A stretch of DNA of 64,000 bases from Geobacteraceae bacterium (GTDB lineage: Bacteria > Desulfobacterota > Desulfuromonadia > Geobacterales > Geobacteraceae): NCBI GenBank assembly GCA_029975275.1, contig JARKPN010000094.1, positions 1-64,000 on the forward strand, given 5' to 3'. The position numbers were made by a program, and so were the translations under genes. The notes beneath the pieces were generated by a model. It saw nothing but the letters and a program-made list of their open reading frames with translations, searched no databases and was not told where the DNA came from. Shown in pieces: positions 26,988 through 36,469 of this stretch (position 1 is its first letter; each line of letters opens with the position of its first letter).

Positions 26988-28292
26988 ATGAGCGATACCG
27001 TCCGTCAGGACCAGACTATAGCGCCGCTGGCCGAGAGGGTGCGCCCGAGGAGCCTGGATCAGTTCGTGGGCCAGGAGCACCTGCTGGGGCCGGGAAAGCT
27101 GCTGCGCCGCCTCATCGAGACCGACCAGATTTCCTCCCTGATCCTCTGGGGACCGCCCGGATCCGGAAAGACCACCCTGGCCCGCATCATCGCACATGCC
27201 ACCAGTTCCCACTTCATCTTCTTCTCGGCCATCCTGTCCGGGGTAAAGGACCTGCGCCAGATCGTCAAGGAGGCTGAAGACGAGCTCTCCACCAGCGGGC
27301 GAAAGACCATCCTGTTCGTGGACGAGATCCACAGGTTTAACAAGGCCCAGCAGGATGCCTTTCTCCCCTATGTTGAGCGGGGGCTCCTCACCATCATCGG
27401 CGCCACCACCGAGAATCCCTCGTTCGAGGTCATCGCGCCGCTCCTGTCGCGCTGCAAGGTACTGGTCCTGACCCCCCTCGGACCGGAAGAGATCGGCAGG
27501 ATCCTGCGACAGGCCCTCGACGACCCGGAGCAGGGGCTGGGCGGCAGGGGACTGGAACTGACCGAAGAGGCCCTCTCCTTCATCGCGGAGCAGGCCGAAG
27601 GTGACGCCCGTATCGCCCTTAACACCCTCGAAACCGCGGCCCGACTGGCCGGAGAAGGGACCATCGACACGGCAACGGCCCGGGAAGCGGTCCAGAAAAA
27701 GCCCCTGCTCTATGACAAGGGGGGGGAAGAGCACTACAACGTCATCTCCGCCTTCATCAAGGCAATGCGGGGAAGCGACCCGGACGGCGCCCTCTACTGG
27801 CTGGCCCGCATGCTGGAGGCGGGAGAGGACCCGTTGTTCATCCTCCGCCGCATGGTGATCCTGGCGTCGGAGGACATCGGCAACGCCGATCCCAGGGCGC
27901 TGCAGCTGGCGGTCGCGGCCCTGCAGGGATTTCAGCTGGTGGGCCTGCCCGAGGGGAGGATCATCATGGCCCAGGCGGTCACGTATCTTGCCACCGCTCC
28001 CAAGTCCAACGCCTCCTACCTGGGGATCGACGAGGCCGTCGCCGAGGTGAGGAAGAGCGGCGCCCTGCCGGTGCCAATGCACGTGCGGAACGCCCCCACC
28101 AGGCTGATGAAGGGGCTCGGTTACCACAAGGGGTACAAGTATGCCCATGAGTACGAGGGGGGATACGTGGAGCAGGAGTACCTGCCGGAACGGCTCGCGG
28201 GGAAAAAGTATTACCGTCCGGCAGGTCACGGTTATGAGAAGTACATCAAGGAGAGGATGGAATTCCTCAGGGAAAGGAAAAAAAAGGGTTAG
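26988..28292 (+). CDS. rarA: Replication-associated recombination protein RarA (MgsA family AAA+ ATPase)
   Basis: Clamp-loader-like AAA+ protein of 434 residues that acts at stalled replication forks. Walker A GPPGSGKTT lies at residues 55-63, Walker B FVDEIHRFNK follows, sensor 1 is IGATTENPSFE, and the C-terminal tetramerisation domain ends with MHVRNAPTRLMKGLGYHKGYKY, typical of RarA. The start lies downstream of AAGGAAGGG. It is one of few plus-strand genes here and overlaps the convergent galE stop by four bases, so no terminator separates the two. Confidence 0.96.
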   Translation: MSDTVRQDQTIAPLAERVRPRSLDQFVGQEHLLGPGKLLRRLIETDQISSLILWGPPGSGKTTLARIIAHATSSHFIFFSAILSGVKDLRQIVKEAEDELSTSGRKTILFVDEIHRFNKAQQDAFLPYVERGLLTIIGATTENPSFEVIAPLLSRCKVLVLTPLGPEEIGRILRQALDDPEQGLGGRGLELTEEALSFIAEQAEGDARIALNTLETAARLAGEGTIDTATAREAVQKKPLLYDKGGEEHYNVISAFIKAMRGSDPDGALYWLARMLEAGEDPLFILRRMVILASEDIGNADPRALQLAVAALQGFQLVGLPEGRIIMAQAVTYLATAPKSNASYLGIDEAVAEVRKSGALPVPMHVRNAPTRLMKGLGYHKGYKYAHEYEGGYVEQEYLPERLAGKKYYRPAGHGYEKYIKERMEFLRERKKKG

Positions 28293-29272
28293 CCCGCCGC
28301 CAGCCGCTGCTCCCAGCGCCAGGCATCGGCCACGATGGTCTCCAGGTCGTCGTAGCGCGGGCTCCAGTCGAGAAACTGCCGAATACGCTCGGCCCTGGCC
28401 ACCAGCATGGCCGGGTCTCCGGGCCGCCGCTCCGCCTCGATCACCGGAAAACAGACCCCGGTCACCCGATGGACCACGTCGATGACCTCCCGCACGCTGC
28501 TCCCCCTTCCGTACCCCACGTTCAGGGTCTCCGAACCGCCGCCCTGCTCCAGATGGCGCAGCGCGGCCAGGTGGGCGGACGCCAGGTCCTCGATATGGAT
28601 ATAGTCACGGATACCGGTGCCGTCAGGGGTCGGGTAGTCGGTGCCGTAGATGGAGACCGAGGGACGTATCCCCAGGGCCGCCTGGCAGGAGACCTTGATC
28701 AGGTGGGTGGCCTCCCTGACCCTCTGCCCCATGCGCGCGCCCGGGTCGGCGCCGGCCACGTTGAAATAGCGCAACGCCACGTAGCGCATGCCGTGGGCCA
28801 GGGCCGCATCCCGCAGCATCCACTCGCTCATGAGCTTGGAGGTACCGTAAGGGTTTATGGGCACAGTGGCCGAATCCTCGGCCGCTATGCCGCTCTCCGG
28901 CATCCCGTAGACCGCGGCGGTGCTGGAGAAGATGAACCGCTCAACGCGGTTTCTCGTGCATGCCAGCAGCAGCCGCATGGTGTTGCAGGTGTTGTTTCCA
29001 TAGTAGTCCAATGGCTTCGAAACCGATTCGGGAGCGATAATCGAGGCGGCGAAATGCAGGACCGTTTTAATTCCGTATTCGCGCACTACCGATTCCAGCC
29101 GCTCTCCGTCCGCCAGATCCGCCGTTATCAGCTCTTCTCCGTGAATCAGGCTCTCCGGTGAGCCGGTAGACAGGTTGTCGTAGACAATCGGCCGATATCC
29201 CGCCTCGGACAATTGACGTACCACATGCCCCCCGATGTATCCGGCGCCGCCGGTTACCAGAACAGTTTCCAC
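28289..29272 (-). CDS. galE: UDP-glucose 4-epimerase
   Basis: Short-chain dehydrogenase family epimerase of 327 residues interconverting UDP-glucose and UDP-galactose (or their N-acetyl forms), feeding surface polysaccharide synthesis. It has the NAD-binding GGAGYIGG at the N-terminus, FSSTAAVYG with the catalytic Ser/Thr, and YGTSK as the YxxxK pair. I use the GTG at 29272 because GGAAAGG stands six bases upstream; an ATG at 29278 overlaps that site. It lies 47 bases downstream of a membrane-protein gene on the same strand. Confidence 0.93.
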   Translation of the reverse strand: METVLVTGGAGYIGGHVVRQLSEAGYRPIVYDNLSTGSPESLIHGEELITADLADGERLESVVREYGIKTVLHFAASIIAPESVSKPLDYYGNNTCNTMRLLLACTRNRVERFIFSSTAAVYGMPESGIAAEDSATVPINPYGTSKLMSEWMLRDAALAHGMRYVALRYFNVAGADPGARMGQRVREATHLIKVSCQAALGIRPSVSIYGTDYPTPDGTGIRDYIHIEDLASAHLAALRHLEQGGGSETLNVGYGRGSSVREVIDVVHRVTGVCFPVIEAERRPGDPAMLVARAERIRQFLDWSPRYDDLETIVADAWRWEQRLAAG

Positions 29273-29319
29273 TCGCATCCTTTCCAGGGAATTCCCCATT
29301 GCACGTATTGACCCCTCCG

Positions 29320-30051
29320 TCACCGGGGCGGCTCAGCCGGCGGTGTCTGCTGCTCCATTTCTTCCTTCATCCTCCGCTGCATCTCTTCCGCGGCCTTCTG
29401 CATCTCTTCCGCGGCCTTGCGCATCTCCTCGGAGGCGTCCTTCCAGGCTTCGTCCGCCTGCTCGATGTTCCGGTCGAATCTCCTGGCAGTGAATTGCGTG
29501 CTTACGCTCAAAATAACCAGCAGCGCCGTGAGTATGCCGAAGACCGTCCAGGCCTTGTCGGCAGGGATGCCATGGGTCGCGACGCTGGCCGTAACCAGGT
29601 AATAGAGCATCACCACGAGGCCCAGCGCCCCCCCGACGTAAGGGATCGCCCCGAGAACCGTGGTGATTGGCGAGACGGCGGAGAGATAGGCGGTGCAACG
29701 GTATGCGGTTTCATAAGACTCCTTCGAGCCCATGGCCTTCCAGATAACGAACAGCACCCCGGCGATCACGAAGCCGAATATGGCGCTTCCGATTGCGAAG
29801 TAGACCGGCAGCAGCACCAGCGAGATCGCCCCCATGGCAGCGCCGGGATAGAGATGAATGCCGAGCAGACTGCCGAGCGCATGGAGCAGTCCGCTCAGTA
29901 TGCCGCTTGCCAGGCCCATAACCACCATGAACACCAACGGCTCCACAAAGCCGCCGCTCTTAGGCATCTCCCTGAAAAAGGTCGCCGGATCTGTTATGAC
30001 TTTCCGTGCTGTTCGGAGTATTGCCGCAAAATCGATAGCCTTCGCTTCCAT
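29320..30051 (-). CDS. Yip1-domain membrane protein with a C-terminal coiled coil
   Basis: Inner-membrane protein of 243 residues. Roughly residues 30-180 contain four or five hydrophobic helices with the Yip1 family pattern, beginning after an amphipathic stretch containing VITDPATFFREMPKSGG. A positively and negatively charged tail with near-repeats of EEMQKAAEEMQ (about 200-235) is predicted to form a cytoplasmic coiled coil. Function is unknown for bacterial members. The start at 30051 has GGAGGG eight bases upstream; an open frame beyond it lacks support. Upstream lies the glyA terminator, so it has its own promoter and may lead into galE. Confidence 0.75.
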   Translation of the reverse strand: MEAKAIDFAAILRTARKVITDPATFFREMPKSGGFVEPLVFMVVMGLASGILSGLLHALGSLLGIHLYPGAAMGAISLVLLPVYFAIGSAIFGFVIAGVLFVIWKAMGSKESYETAYRCTAYLSAVSPITTVLGAIPYVGGALGLVVMLYYLVTASVATHGIPADKAWTVFGILTALLVILSVSTQFTARRFDRNIEQADEAWKDASEEMRKAAEEMQKAAEEMQRRMKEEMEQQTPPAEPPR

Positions 30052-30183
30052 GGTTACCCTCCATTCTGTTGACGGATTCGCACGGGGCTGCCTGCCTGAA
30101 GAACCCTCGAAAGAGCCTGAATTAATGAATTCTACTCTCCCCAAGGTACGAGTAATAAACGAATCAAGCGGGTTTTTCAAGAC

Positions 30184-30212
30184 AAAAAAGGGGACGGCTT
30201 TAACCCGTCCCC
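30184..30212 (-). terminator. Intrinsic terminator downstream of glyA
   Basis: On the minus strand GGGGACGG pairs with CCGTCCCC (30190-30197 with 30205-30212), followed by six T residues (30184-30189). Confidence 0.9.
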
Positions 30213-30237
30213 TGGCATGTCACGTACTCCCGGTTCC

Positions 30238-31485
30238 CTATCCCAGCCGGCGGGCGTAGAGTGGGAACCTTTTCATCAGCGCATTGACCTCTCCCTTTAT
30301 GCGGCCCAGCTGCTCGGGATTGCCGGCGTTTTTCAGGGTATCAGCGATGAACCCGGCCACCAGTTCCATCTCTGCCTCCTTCAATCCGTGGGTGGTTGCT
30401 GCCGGAGTTCCGATGCGGATCCCGGAGGTCACGAACGGCGACCTGGTCTCGTTGGGGATGGTGTTCTTGTTGACGGTGATGCCGGCGTGGTCCAAGGCCT
30501 CTTCGGCAACCTTTCCGGTCAGCCCGGTGGCGGTGAGGTCCACCAGCATCAGGTGGGTGTCGGTCCCTCCGGAGACCAGACGCAGGCCCCTCTGGACCAG
30601 GGCATCGGCCAATGCCTTCGCGTTCTTTACAATCTGCTCCTGATACTTGTTGAACTCCGGGGTGAGGGCCTCCTTGAACGCCACCGCCTTGGCGGCAATC
30701 ACGTGCATCAGGGGGCCTCCCTGGATGCCGGGGAAGATGTTCGAATTGAGCGCCTTGGCGTACTGCTCCCGGCACAGGATCATGCCGCCGCGGGGGCCCC
30801 GCAGGGTCTTGTGGGTGGTGGTGGTCACGAATTCCGCATGGGGGACCGGGCTCGGATGGAGACCTGCCGCAACCAGGCCGGCGATATGGGCCATGTCGAC
30901 CATTACCACCGCTCCCACGGAGTCGGCAATCTTGCGGAACTGGACGAAATCGATGATGCGCGGATAGGCGCTTGCCCCCACCACTATCATCTTCGGCTGA
31001 TGTTCCCTGGCGAGCCTGCCGACCTCGTCGTAGTCGATGGTTTCAGTTTCAGGAGATACCCCGTAGAACACCACGTTGAAGAGCTTGCCCGAAAAGTTGG
31101 CCGGGCTGCCGTGGGTCAGGTGGCCTCCGTGGGAGAGATTCATGCCGAGAATGGTATCCCCCGGCTTGAGCACGGAAAAATAGACCGCCATGTTGGCCTG
31201 GGAGCCGGAATGGGGCTGGACGTTCGCGTGATCCGCGCCGAACAGCTCCTTGGCGCGCTCGATTGCCAGATTCTCCACCACGTCAACCTGGCTGCATCCT
31301 CCATAGTAACGCTTTCCGGGATATCCCTCGGCGTACTTGTTGGTCATCACCGATCCCTGGGCCTCAAGAACGGCTTCGGACACGAAGTTCTCGGAGGCTA
31401 TCAGCTCCAGGTTGTACTCCTGCCGCTCCGTTTCCAGCCGGATGGCGCGCGCGACTTCGGAATCAAAGCTTTCAAGTATCGACAT
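30238..31485 (-). CDS. glyA: Serine hydroxymethyltransferase
   Basis: PLP enzyme of 415 residues converting serine and tetrahydrofolate to glycine and methylene-tetrahydrofolate, the main one-carbon source. The PLP-binding lysine is in [15 protein letters not shown], the N-terminus has [18 protein letters not shown], and [11 protein letters not shown] is the usual substrate loop. The open frame begins 34 codons earlier, but GGAG just before the ATG at 31485 and family length fix this start. It follows rpiB with a hairpin in the gap and ends at a strong terminator. Confidence 0.97.
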   Translation of the reverse strand: MSILESFDSEVARAIRLETERQEYNLELIASENFVSEAVLEAQGSVMTNKYAEGYPGKRYYGGCSQVDVVENLAIERAKELFGADHANVQPHSGSQANMAVYFSVLKPGDTILGMNLSHGGHLTHGSPANFSGKLFNVVFYGVSPETETIDYDEVGRLAREHQPKMIVVGASAYPRIIDFVQFRKIADSVGAVVMVDMAHIAGLVAAGLHPSPVPHAEFVTTTTHKTLRGPRGGMILCREQYAKALNSNIFPGIQGGPLMHVIAAKAVAFKEALTPEFNKYQEQIVKNAKALADALVQRGLRLVSGGTDTHLMLVDLTATGLTGKVAEEALDHAGITVNKNTIPNETRSPFVTSGIRIGTPAATTHGLKEAEMELVAGFIADTLKNAGNPEQLGRIKGEVNALMKRFPLYARRLG

Positions 31486-31515
31486 CTCTATCTCCTTGGG
31501 TATAGCGAAAAGCAA

Positions 31516-31536
31516 ACGGGACCTGTTGAGTCCCGT
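31516..31536 (-). terminator. Hairpin with weak T-tract between rpiB and glyA
   Basis: ACGGGAC (31516-31522) pairs with GTCCCGT (31530-31536); on the minus strand TTTGCTTTTC follows. It may end or attenuate the lipid-operon transcript before glyA. It does not match the ZTP or glycine riboswitch patterns I know. Confidence 0.5.
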
Positions 31537-31592
31537 AAAGTCTGCCTTTGCCTGATTTACGTCGCCGGGTGCCGTCCCTGCTCGCACGACGC

Positions 31593-32051
31593 CTATTTGT
31601 AGAGTTCCTTCTCCAGGGCGGCTATCTTGTCCAGGCGTCCCTGGTGCCGTCCCCCTTCGAACCGGGCGTCCAACCAGGTTGCGACCATCTCGCTCGCCTC
31701 GTTCTCGTCGAGCACGCGGCCCCCCAGCACGAGGATATTCGCATTGTTGTGCTGCTTGGCCATCTTGGCCATGTACGGGTCGGCGGCAAGCGCGGCCCTG
31801 ACGCCGGGAAACTTGTTGGCGACTATGGACATGCCGATGCCGGTTCCGCAGACTAGCACGCCCAGCTCCGCCTCGCCGCTGGAGACCTTGCGCGCCACCC
31901 GTTCGCCGAAGTCGGGATAATCCACGGAGTTGCCGTCCCTGGTGCCCATGTCCTCCACCGCAAGGCCCCGCTCCCGGAGCAGGGCCTTGATTGCCTCTTT
32001 CAGTTCGAACCCGCCGTGATCGCTTCCGATTACTATCATCTTTTCCGCCAT
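31593..32051 (-). CDS. rpiB: Ribose-5-phosphate isomerase B
   Basis: RpiB/LacA/LacB family isomerase of 152 residues interconverting ribose 5-phosphate and ribulose 5-phosphate. The N-terminal [11 protein letters not shown] and the catalytic Cys segment [12 protein letters not shown] are clear. The family has no relation to RpiA. Its ATG overlaps the fabF stop by one base, so it is translated as part of the fatty-acid operon. An ATG four codons in is an alternative start. Confidence 0.95.
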   Translation of the reverse strand: MAEKMIVIGSDHGGFELKEAIKALLRERGLAVEDMGTRDGNSVDYPDFGERVARKVSSGEAELGVLVCGTGIGMSIVANKFPGVRAALAADPYMAKMAKQHNNANILVLGGRVLDENEASEMVATWLDARFEGGRHQGRLDKIAALEKELYK

Positions 32052-33283
32052 CAGATCTTCCTGAAGAGGAGGGTCGCGTTTGTCCCGCCGAATCCGAAGG
32101 AGTTCGAGAGGGCGAAGGTCACTCCGGCCTCACGCGCCGTGTTGGGCACGAAGTCGAGGTCGCATTCGGGATCGGGCTCCTGGTAGTTGATGGTGGGAGG
32201 GACAATACCGCTGTCCATGGCCATGAGGGTATAGACCGCTTCGACACCGCCTGCCGCGCCCAGGAGGTGACCCGTCATGGACTTGGTGGAGGACACCATC
32301 AGCTTGCCTGAATGGGCACCGAACACCTGCTTGATCGCCATGGTCTCGTAGAGGTCGTTCATGGGGGTCGAGGTGCCGTGGGCATTGATGTAGTCAACCT
32401 GTTCCGGGTTGACGCCGGCGTTGTCCAGTGCCATCTTCATACACCGTGCGGCGCCTTCCCCGCCGGGCGCCGGGGCGGTCAGGTGATAGGCGTCACCGGA
32501 GAGGCCGTATCCCACGACCTCGGCGTAAATCTTCGCGCCGCGCTTCTTTGCCGCCTCGTATTCCTCCAGCACCACGATACCGGCACCTTCCGAAAGGATG
32601 AAGCCGTCACGGTTCTTCTCGAACGGCCGGGAAGCGCCCTTGGGGTCGTCGTTCCTGGTGGACAGCGCCCGCATGACGGCAAAGCCGCCGATGGCCAGAG
32701 GAGTCACAACCGACTCGGTGCCGCCCGCGATCATGGCGTCGGCATCCCCGCGACGGATCATGTGGTAGGCGTCGCCAATGGAGTGGGTGCCGGTGGCGCA
32801 GGCGGACACGGACGAGACATTGGGCCCCTTGGCGCCGTATTTTATGGATATGTGCCCCGGCGCCAGGTTCGTTATGAGCATCGGGATGAAGAACGGTGAG
32901 ATCTTCTTGTAGCCGCCCTCCTGCAGTGCCAGGTGATACTTCTCTATGGTGGGGAGCCCTCCCAGGCCCGCTCCGACCAGAACACCGACCCTGGTCGCAT
33001 TCTCTTCGGTCACCTGCAGCCCCGAATCCTCCATGGCAAACTGGGCTGCGGCCAGGGAATACTGGATGAACAGGTCCATCTTCTTGATTTCTTTTTTCTC
33101 GATGAAATCCTCGGGATTGAAGTCCTTGACCTCCCCGGCGATCTGGATGGGAAAATCGCTGGCGTCGAAACGGGTTATCCGGTCGATTCCGGACACCCCG
33201 GCAGTGAGTGCGTCCCAGTTCTTCCGGTTTCCGGTCCCAAGGGGGGACACCACTCCGACTCCCGTAACCACAACTCTTCTCAT
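32051..33283 (-). CDS. fabF: 3-oxoacyl-[acyl-carrier-protein] synthase II
   Basis: Chain-elongating condensing enzyme of 410 residues. The Cys-His-His triad is visible: Cys in [11 protein letters not shown], His in [11 protein letters not shown] and His in [13 protein letters not shown]. The start at 33283 follows GAGGAG by eight to nine bases. It is downstream of acpP in the canonical fab order and overlaps rpiB. Confidence 0.97.
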   Translation of the reverse strand: MRRVVVTGVGVVSPLGTGNRKNWDALTAGVSGIDRITRFDASDFPIQIAGEVKDFNPEDFIEKKEIKKMDLFIQYSLAAAQFAMEDSGLQVTEENATRVGVLVGAGLGGLPTIEKYHLALQEGGYKKISPFFIPMLITNLAPGHISIKYGAKGPNVSSVSACATGTHSIGDAYHMIRRGDADAMIAGGTESVVTPLAIGGFAVMRALSTRNDDPKGASRPFEKNRDGFILSEGAGIVVLEEYEAAKKRGAKIYAEVVGYGLSGDAYHLTAPAPGGEGAARCMKMALDNAGVNPEQVDYINAHGTSTPMNDLYETMAIKQVFGAHSGKLMVSSTKSMTGHLLGAAGGVEAVYTLMAMDSGIVPPTINYQEPDPECDLDFVPNTAREAGVTFALSNSFGFGGTNATLLFRKI

Positions 33284-33346
33284 AAAAACAGGCTCCTCGA
33301 TGCTCACATTCCCCTGCCCATCATACTGACAGAAGTATAGATAGAA

Positions 33347-33374
33347 GGAAGGGGGAATTTCTTCCCCCCCTTCC
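33347..33374 (-). terminator. Hairpin between acpP and fabF
   Basis: GGAAGGGGG (33347-33355) pairs with CCCCCTTCC (33366-33374). On the minus strand only TTCTATCT follows, so it is more likely a partial terminator or RNA stabiliser, which would allow the high acpP expression usual for this gene. Confidence 0.55.
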
Positions 33375-33379
33375 CGGAC

Positions 33380-33613
33380 TTAGGTATGATCCGCTATGTA
33401 ATCAATGGCGTCCTGGACGGTGGCGATCTTCTCGGCATCCTCGTCGGAAATTTCGATATCAAACTCCTCTTCAAGGGCCATGACGAGCTCGACCGTATCA
33501 AGAGAGTCGGCGCCGAGGTCGTCCATGAAGGAGGCTTCTCCGGTAACCTGCGCCTCGTCCACACCCAGTTGCTCGGCAATAATCTCTTTCACCCTTTTTT
33601 CTATCGACGACAT
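33380..33613 (-). CDS. acpP: Acyl carrier protein
   Basis: Acidic 77-residue carrier protein. The phosphopantetheine serine lies in the DSL motif of [20 protein letters not shown], and the length and acidity match AcpP. GGAGG nine to thirteen bases before the ATG at 33613 fixes the start; the upstream six codons are not needed. A candidate promoter of its own lies about 60-90 bases upstream and hairpins flank it on both sides, suggesting separate control from fabG and fabF. Confidence 0.97.
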   Translation of the reverse strand: MSSIEKRVKEIIAEQLGVDEAQVTGEASFMDDLGADSLDTVELVMALEEEFDIEISDEDAEKIATVQDAIDYIADHT

Positions 33614-33673
33614 TTCACTACCTCCGTTCAAGTTGTTTGCGTTTTCAGGTATTCAAACCTTGACTTCACCTGC

Positions 33674-33701
33674 TTATTAACATGAATTTGAAAAATTGCA
33701 A
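33674..33701 (-). promoter_or_regulatory. Possible acpP promoter
   Basis: On the minus strand TTGCAA (33696-33701), 16 bases, TAATAA (33674-33679), in an AT-rich stretch between a hairpin and acpP. Confidence 0.4.
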
Positions 33702-33722
33702 AAGGTATTTTTGATGACAATG

Positions 33723-33746
33723 CAAAATGGGCGGGTCACCCCGCCC
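33723..33746 (-). terminator. Terminator-like hairpin downstream of fabG
   Basis: GGGCGGG (33729-33735) pairs with CCCGCCC (33740-33746) with a four-base loop; ATTTTG follows on the minus strand. It lies about 40 bases after the fabG stop. Confidence 0.6.
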
Positions 33747-33784
33747 GGCTCCGCAGATGCACGGTGTGCGGTGGAGTGTCTGGT

Positions 33785-34525
33785 TTACATGTGCATGCCG
33801 CCGTTCACGGCCAGCACATGGCCGGTAACGTAGCTTCCCAGGTCGGAGACCAGAAAGTAGACGGCATTCGCGATATCCTCGGGAGAGCCGAACCTGTTGA
33901 CCGGGATCTGCTTCAGCAGTTCGTCCCTCACCGAGTCGGAGAGCACGCCGGTCATGTCGGTTTCAATGAAGCCGGGCGCCACCGCGTTGACGGTGATGTT
34001 GCGCTTGGCATACTCCCTGGCCACTGCCTTGGTGAACCCTATCATCCCGGCCTTGCTAGCGCAGTAGTTGGCCTGCCCCGCGTTCCCTATCTCCCCGACC
34101 ACGGAGCTGATGTTGACAACCCGGCCGCTCTTTGCCTTGGCCATCAGCTTGATTGCCTCCCTGGTGCAGGCGAAGGTCCCCTTGAGGTTCACGTCGATGA
34201 CCGCGTCCCACTCCTCGTCCTTCATCCGCATCAGCAACCCGTCCCGGGTGATGCCGGCGTTGTTCACCAGGATGTCCAGGGAGCCGAACTCCGAGGTCAC
34301 CAACTGGAACAGGGCCTCCACTTCCGAGGTCACCCCCACGTCCACCTTGAACGGGATGGCCCGTCTCCCCAGCCGGGATACCTCTTCCGCAGTCTTCTGC
34401 GCCCTTTCGAGTGAAGTGGCGGTCACGATCAGGTCCGCCCCTTCCAGGGCCAGCTTCAGGGCCACCGCCCTGCCAATCCCTCTCGATGCGCCGGTGACAA
34501 GCGCCTTCTTGCCCGTAAGGCTCAT
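33785..34525 (-). CDS. fabG: 3-oxoacyl-[acyl-carrier-protein] reductase
   Basis: NADPH-dependent short-chain dehydrogenase of 246 residues for the first reduction in fatty-acid elongation. TGASRGIGRAV is the cofactor loop; Ser (NISSVVGEIG), Tyr and Lys (YCASK) form the catalytic set; the C-terminus GHVLAVNGGMHM is typical. Its ATG overlaps the fabD stop (ATGA). Confidence 0.96.
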   Translation of the reverse strand: MSLTGKKALVTGASRGIGRAVALKLALEGADLIVTATSLERAQKTAEEVSRLGRRAIPFKVDVGVTSEVEALFQLVTSEFGSLDILVNNAGITRDGLLMRMKDEEWDAVIDVNLKGTFACTREAIKLMAKAKSGRVVNISSVVGEIGNAGQANYCASKAGMIGFTKAVAREYAKRNITVNAVAPGFIETDMTGVLSDSVRDELLKQIPVNRFGSPEDIANAVYFLVSDLGSYVTGHVLAVNGGMHM

Positions 34526-35457
34526 GCTATCTCCTCGCTCACGGCTTTAAAGCCGGCCAGATCATCGAAATTCCTGACTATCAGCTCTTTGTCGATCTTT
34601 TTCACCAGTCCGGAAAGGACCTTGGCGGGTCCGATTTCCAGGCAGCGGGTGACACCCCTTGACGCCGTTTCCCTGACTGACGTCTCCCACAGCACGGGGG
34701 AGCTTATCTGGGCGACCAGCAGGTCCTTTACCCGCTCGGCTTCCGTATAGGGCTTTGCTTCGACATTGCTTACCACCGGCACCTTGAGCGATGCTACGGT
34801 GATCGTCTCCAGCGCCTCGGCCAGCCTGCGCCCGGCAGACTCCATGAGGGCGCAATGGGAGGGGACACTGACCGGAAGGAGGAGGACCTTCCGTATGCCC
34901 CTCGCCTTGGCAATGTCCACGGCGCGCTGCACGGCGGTAGCCTGGCCCGAGATCACGATCTGGCCGGGACAGTTGAAGTTGGCCGGAACGACCACCTCTC
35001 CCTGGGCAGCCTCGTCACAGACCTGGGCGACGACGTCGGCGTCAACACCCAGCACGGCTGCCATGGCGCCGGTCCCCACGGGAACCGCCTCCTGCATGAA
35101 TTGCCCCCTGGAACGCACGGTACGAAGGGCGTCGGCGAAATCAAGGGCACCGGCCGCCACCAGGGCGGAATACTCTCCCAGCGAGTGCCCTGCCAGGAAA
35201 TCGGCCACCAGACCGGTTTCCGAGGCCAGCAGCCTGAAAAAGGCAATACTGGTCGCCAGGAGCGCCGGCTGTGTGTTTTCGGTAAGCTGAAGGTCGCTCT
35301 CGGGACCTTGGAAGCAGATCCGTGAGATGGCCATTCCGAGCGCGTCGTCCGCTTCCTCGAAGGTGTGTCTCACAACTGCGAAATTGTCAGCCAGCTCTTT
35401 TCCCATACCGGGATACTGGGACCCCTGGCCGGGAAACAGAAAAGCAGTACCACTCAT
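34522..35457 (-). CDS. fabD: Malonyl-CoA:ACP transacylase
   Basis: Enzyme of 311 residues that loads malonyl groups on ACP. The nucleophile elbow is LAGHSLGEYSAL, the His is in VSVPSHCALM, and FLFPGQGSQYPGMG opens the protein. GGAGG about seven bases before the ATG supports the start. It is coupled to fabG by a four-base overlap. Confidence 0.96.
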   Translation of the reverse strand: MSGTAFLFPGQGSQYPGMGKELADNFAVVRHTFEEADDALGMAISRICFQGPESDLQLTENTQPALLATSIAFFRLLASETGLVADFLAGHSLGEYSALVAAGALDFADALRTVRSRGQFMQEAVPVGTGAMAAVLGVDADVVAQVCDEAAQGEVVVPANFNCPGQIVISGQATAVQRAVDIAKARGIRKVLLLPVSVPSHCALMESAGRRLAEALETITVASLKVPVVSNVEAKPYTEAERVKDLLVAQISSPVLWETSVRETASRGVTRCLEIGPAKVLSGLVKKIDKELIVRNFDDLAGFKAVSEEIA

Positions 35458-35475
35458 CTCAATACCTCCGGTCGG

Positions 35476-36456
35476 TTACCAGCGCATCAGCGCCGATGCC
35501 CAGGTAAGACCTCCGCCGAACGAATCCAGGAGAACGATGTCCCGCTCCTTCACCCTCCCTGTGCGGTTCGCCTCGTCGAGGGCGATTGGAATGGAAGCGG
35601 CCGAGGTATTTCCGTAACGTTCAAGGTTGACGTAAACCTGTTTCCCGGAAAGCTTCAATCTCTTCCCGATGGCGTCGATTATCCGCAGGTTTGCCTGATG
35701 GGAGATAAAGAGATCAATATCCGACTTGGCCATGCCGTTGGCCGCCAGTGCCTCATTGGCCGCGTCCTCCATGGCCCTTACCGCCAGCTTGAAGACCTCG
35801 TTACCCTGCATCTTTATGAAGGGGAGCCTTTCTTCCAGGATGCGGATGTCGGCGGGGTTTCTGCTGCCGCAGGCAGGCTGGTGGAGAAGCTCCCAGTAGG
35901 AGCCGTCCGAATGGATATGGGTGGAGAGGATGCCCCGGTCTCCGGACAGGGCTTCCAGCACCACGGCCCCTGCACCGTCACCGAACAGAACACATGAATT
36001 CCTGTCATTCCAATCGGTAATGCGGGTCAAAGTCTCCGCGCCGATCACGAGCGCCTTGGCTGCAGAGCCGGCTCCGATAAGGGAATTGACAATGGAAAGA
36101 CCGTAGAGGAACCCCGAACAGGCGGCAGAGATGTCGAAGGCAGCAGCCCTGGTTGCCTTCAGGTTGTTCTGTATCAGACAGGCCGTGGCGGGAAAAGGGA
36201 AATCCGGGGTAACCGTTGCCACCACGATCAGATCGAGCTCTCCCGGTGAAACCCCGGCCATCTCCAGTGCCCGCTCGGCAGCTTTTGTGGCGAATGTGGA
36301 AGTGAATTCTCCTTCAGAGGCGATGCGCCTCTCCTTGATGCCAGTCCTTGTGGTTATCCACTCATCCGTGGTATCGACAATCTTCTCCAGATCGGAATTG
36401 GTCAACACCTTGTCCGGAACCGCGGAACCGGTTCCCGTAATACGTGCATGAGCCAT
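35476..36456 (-). CDS. fabH: 3-oxoacyl-[acyl-carrier-protein] synthase III
   Basis: Initiating condensing enzyme of 326 residues that joins acetyl-CoA with malonyl-ACP. The Cys-His-Asn triad is in ISAACSGFLYGL, ISHQANLRIIDAIGKR and GNTSAASIP. I choose the ATG at 36456, which has GGTGG/GGGAAG upstream; a GTG three codons earlier is possible. It starts 13 bases after plsX. Confidence 0.96.
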   Translation of the reverse strand: MAHARITGTGSAVPDKVLTNSDLEKIVDTTDEWITTRTGIKERRIASEGEFTSTFATKAAERALEMAGVSPGELDLIVVATVTPDFPFPATACLIQNNLKATRAAAFDISAACSGFLYGLSIVNSLIGAGSAAKALVIGAETLTRITDWNDRNSCVLFGDGAGAVVLEALSGDRGILSTHIHSDGSYWELLHQPACGSRNPADIRILEERLPFIKMQGNEVFKLAVRAMEDAANEALAANGMAKSDIDLFISHQANLRIIDAIGKRLKLSGKQVYVNLERYGNTSAASIPIALDEANRTGRVKERDIVLLDSFGGGLTWASALMRW

Positions 36457-36469
36457 TCTTCCCACCTTC

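Noticed and set aside
31486-31592. Possible ZTP or glycine riboswitch before glyA
   Set aside because: Only a simple hairpin is present; the conserved cores of those riboswitches are not found.
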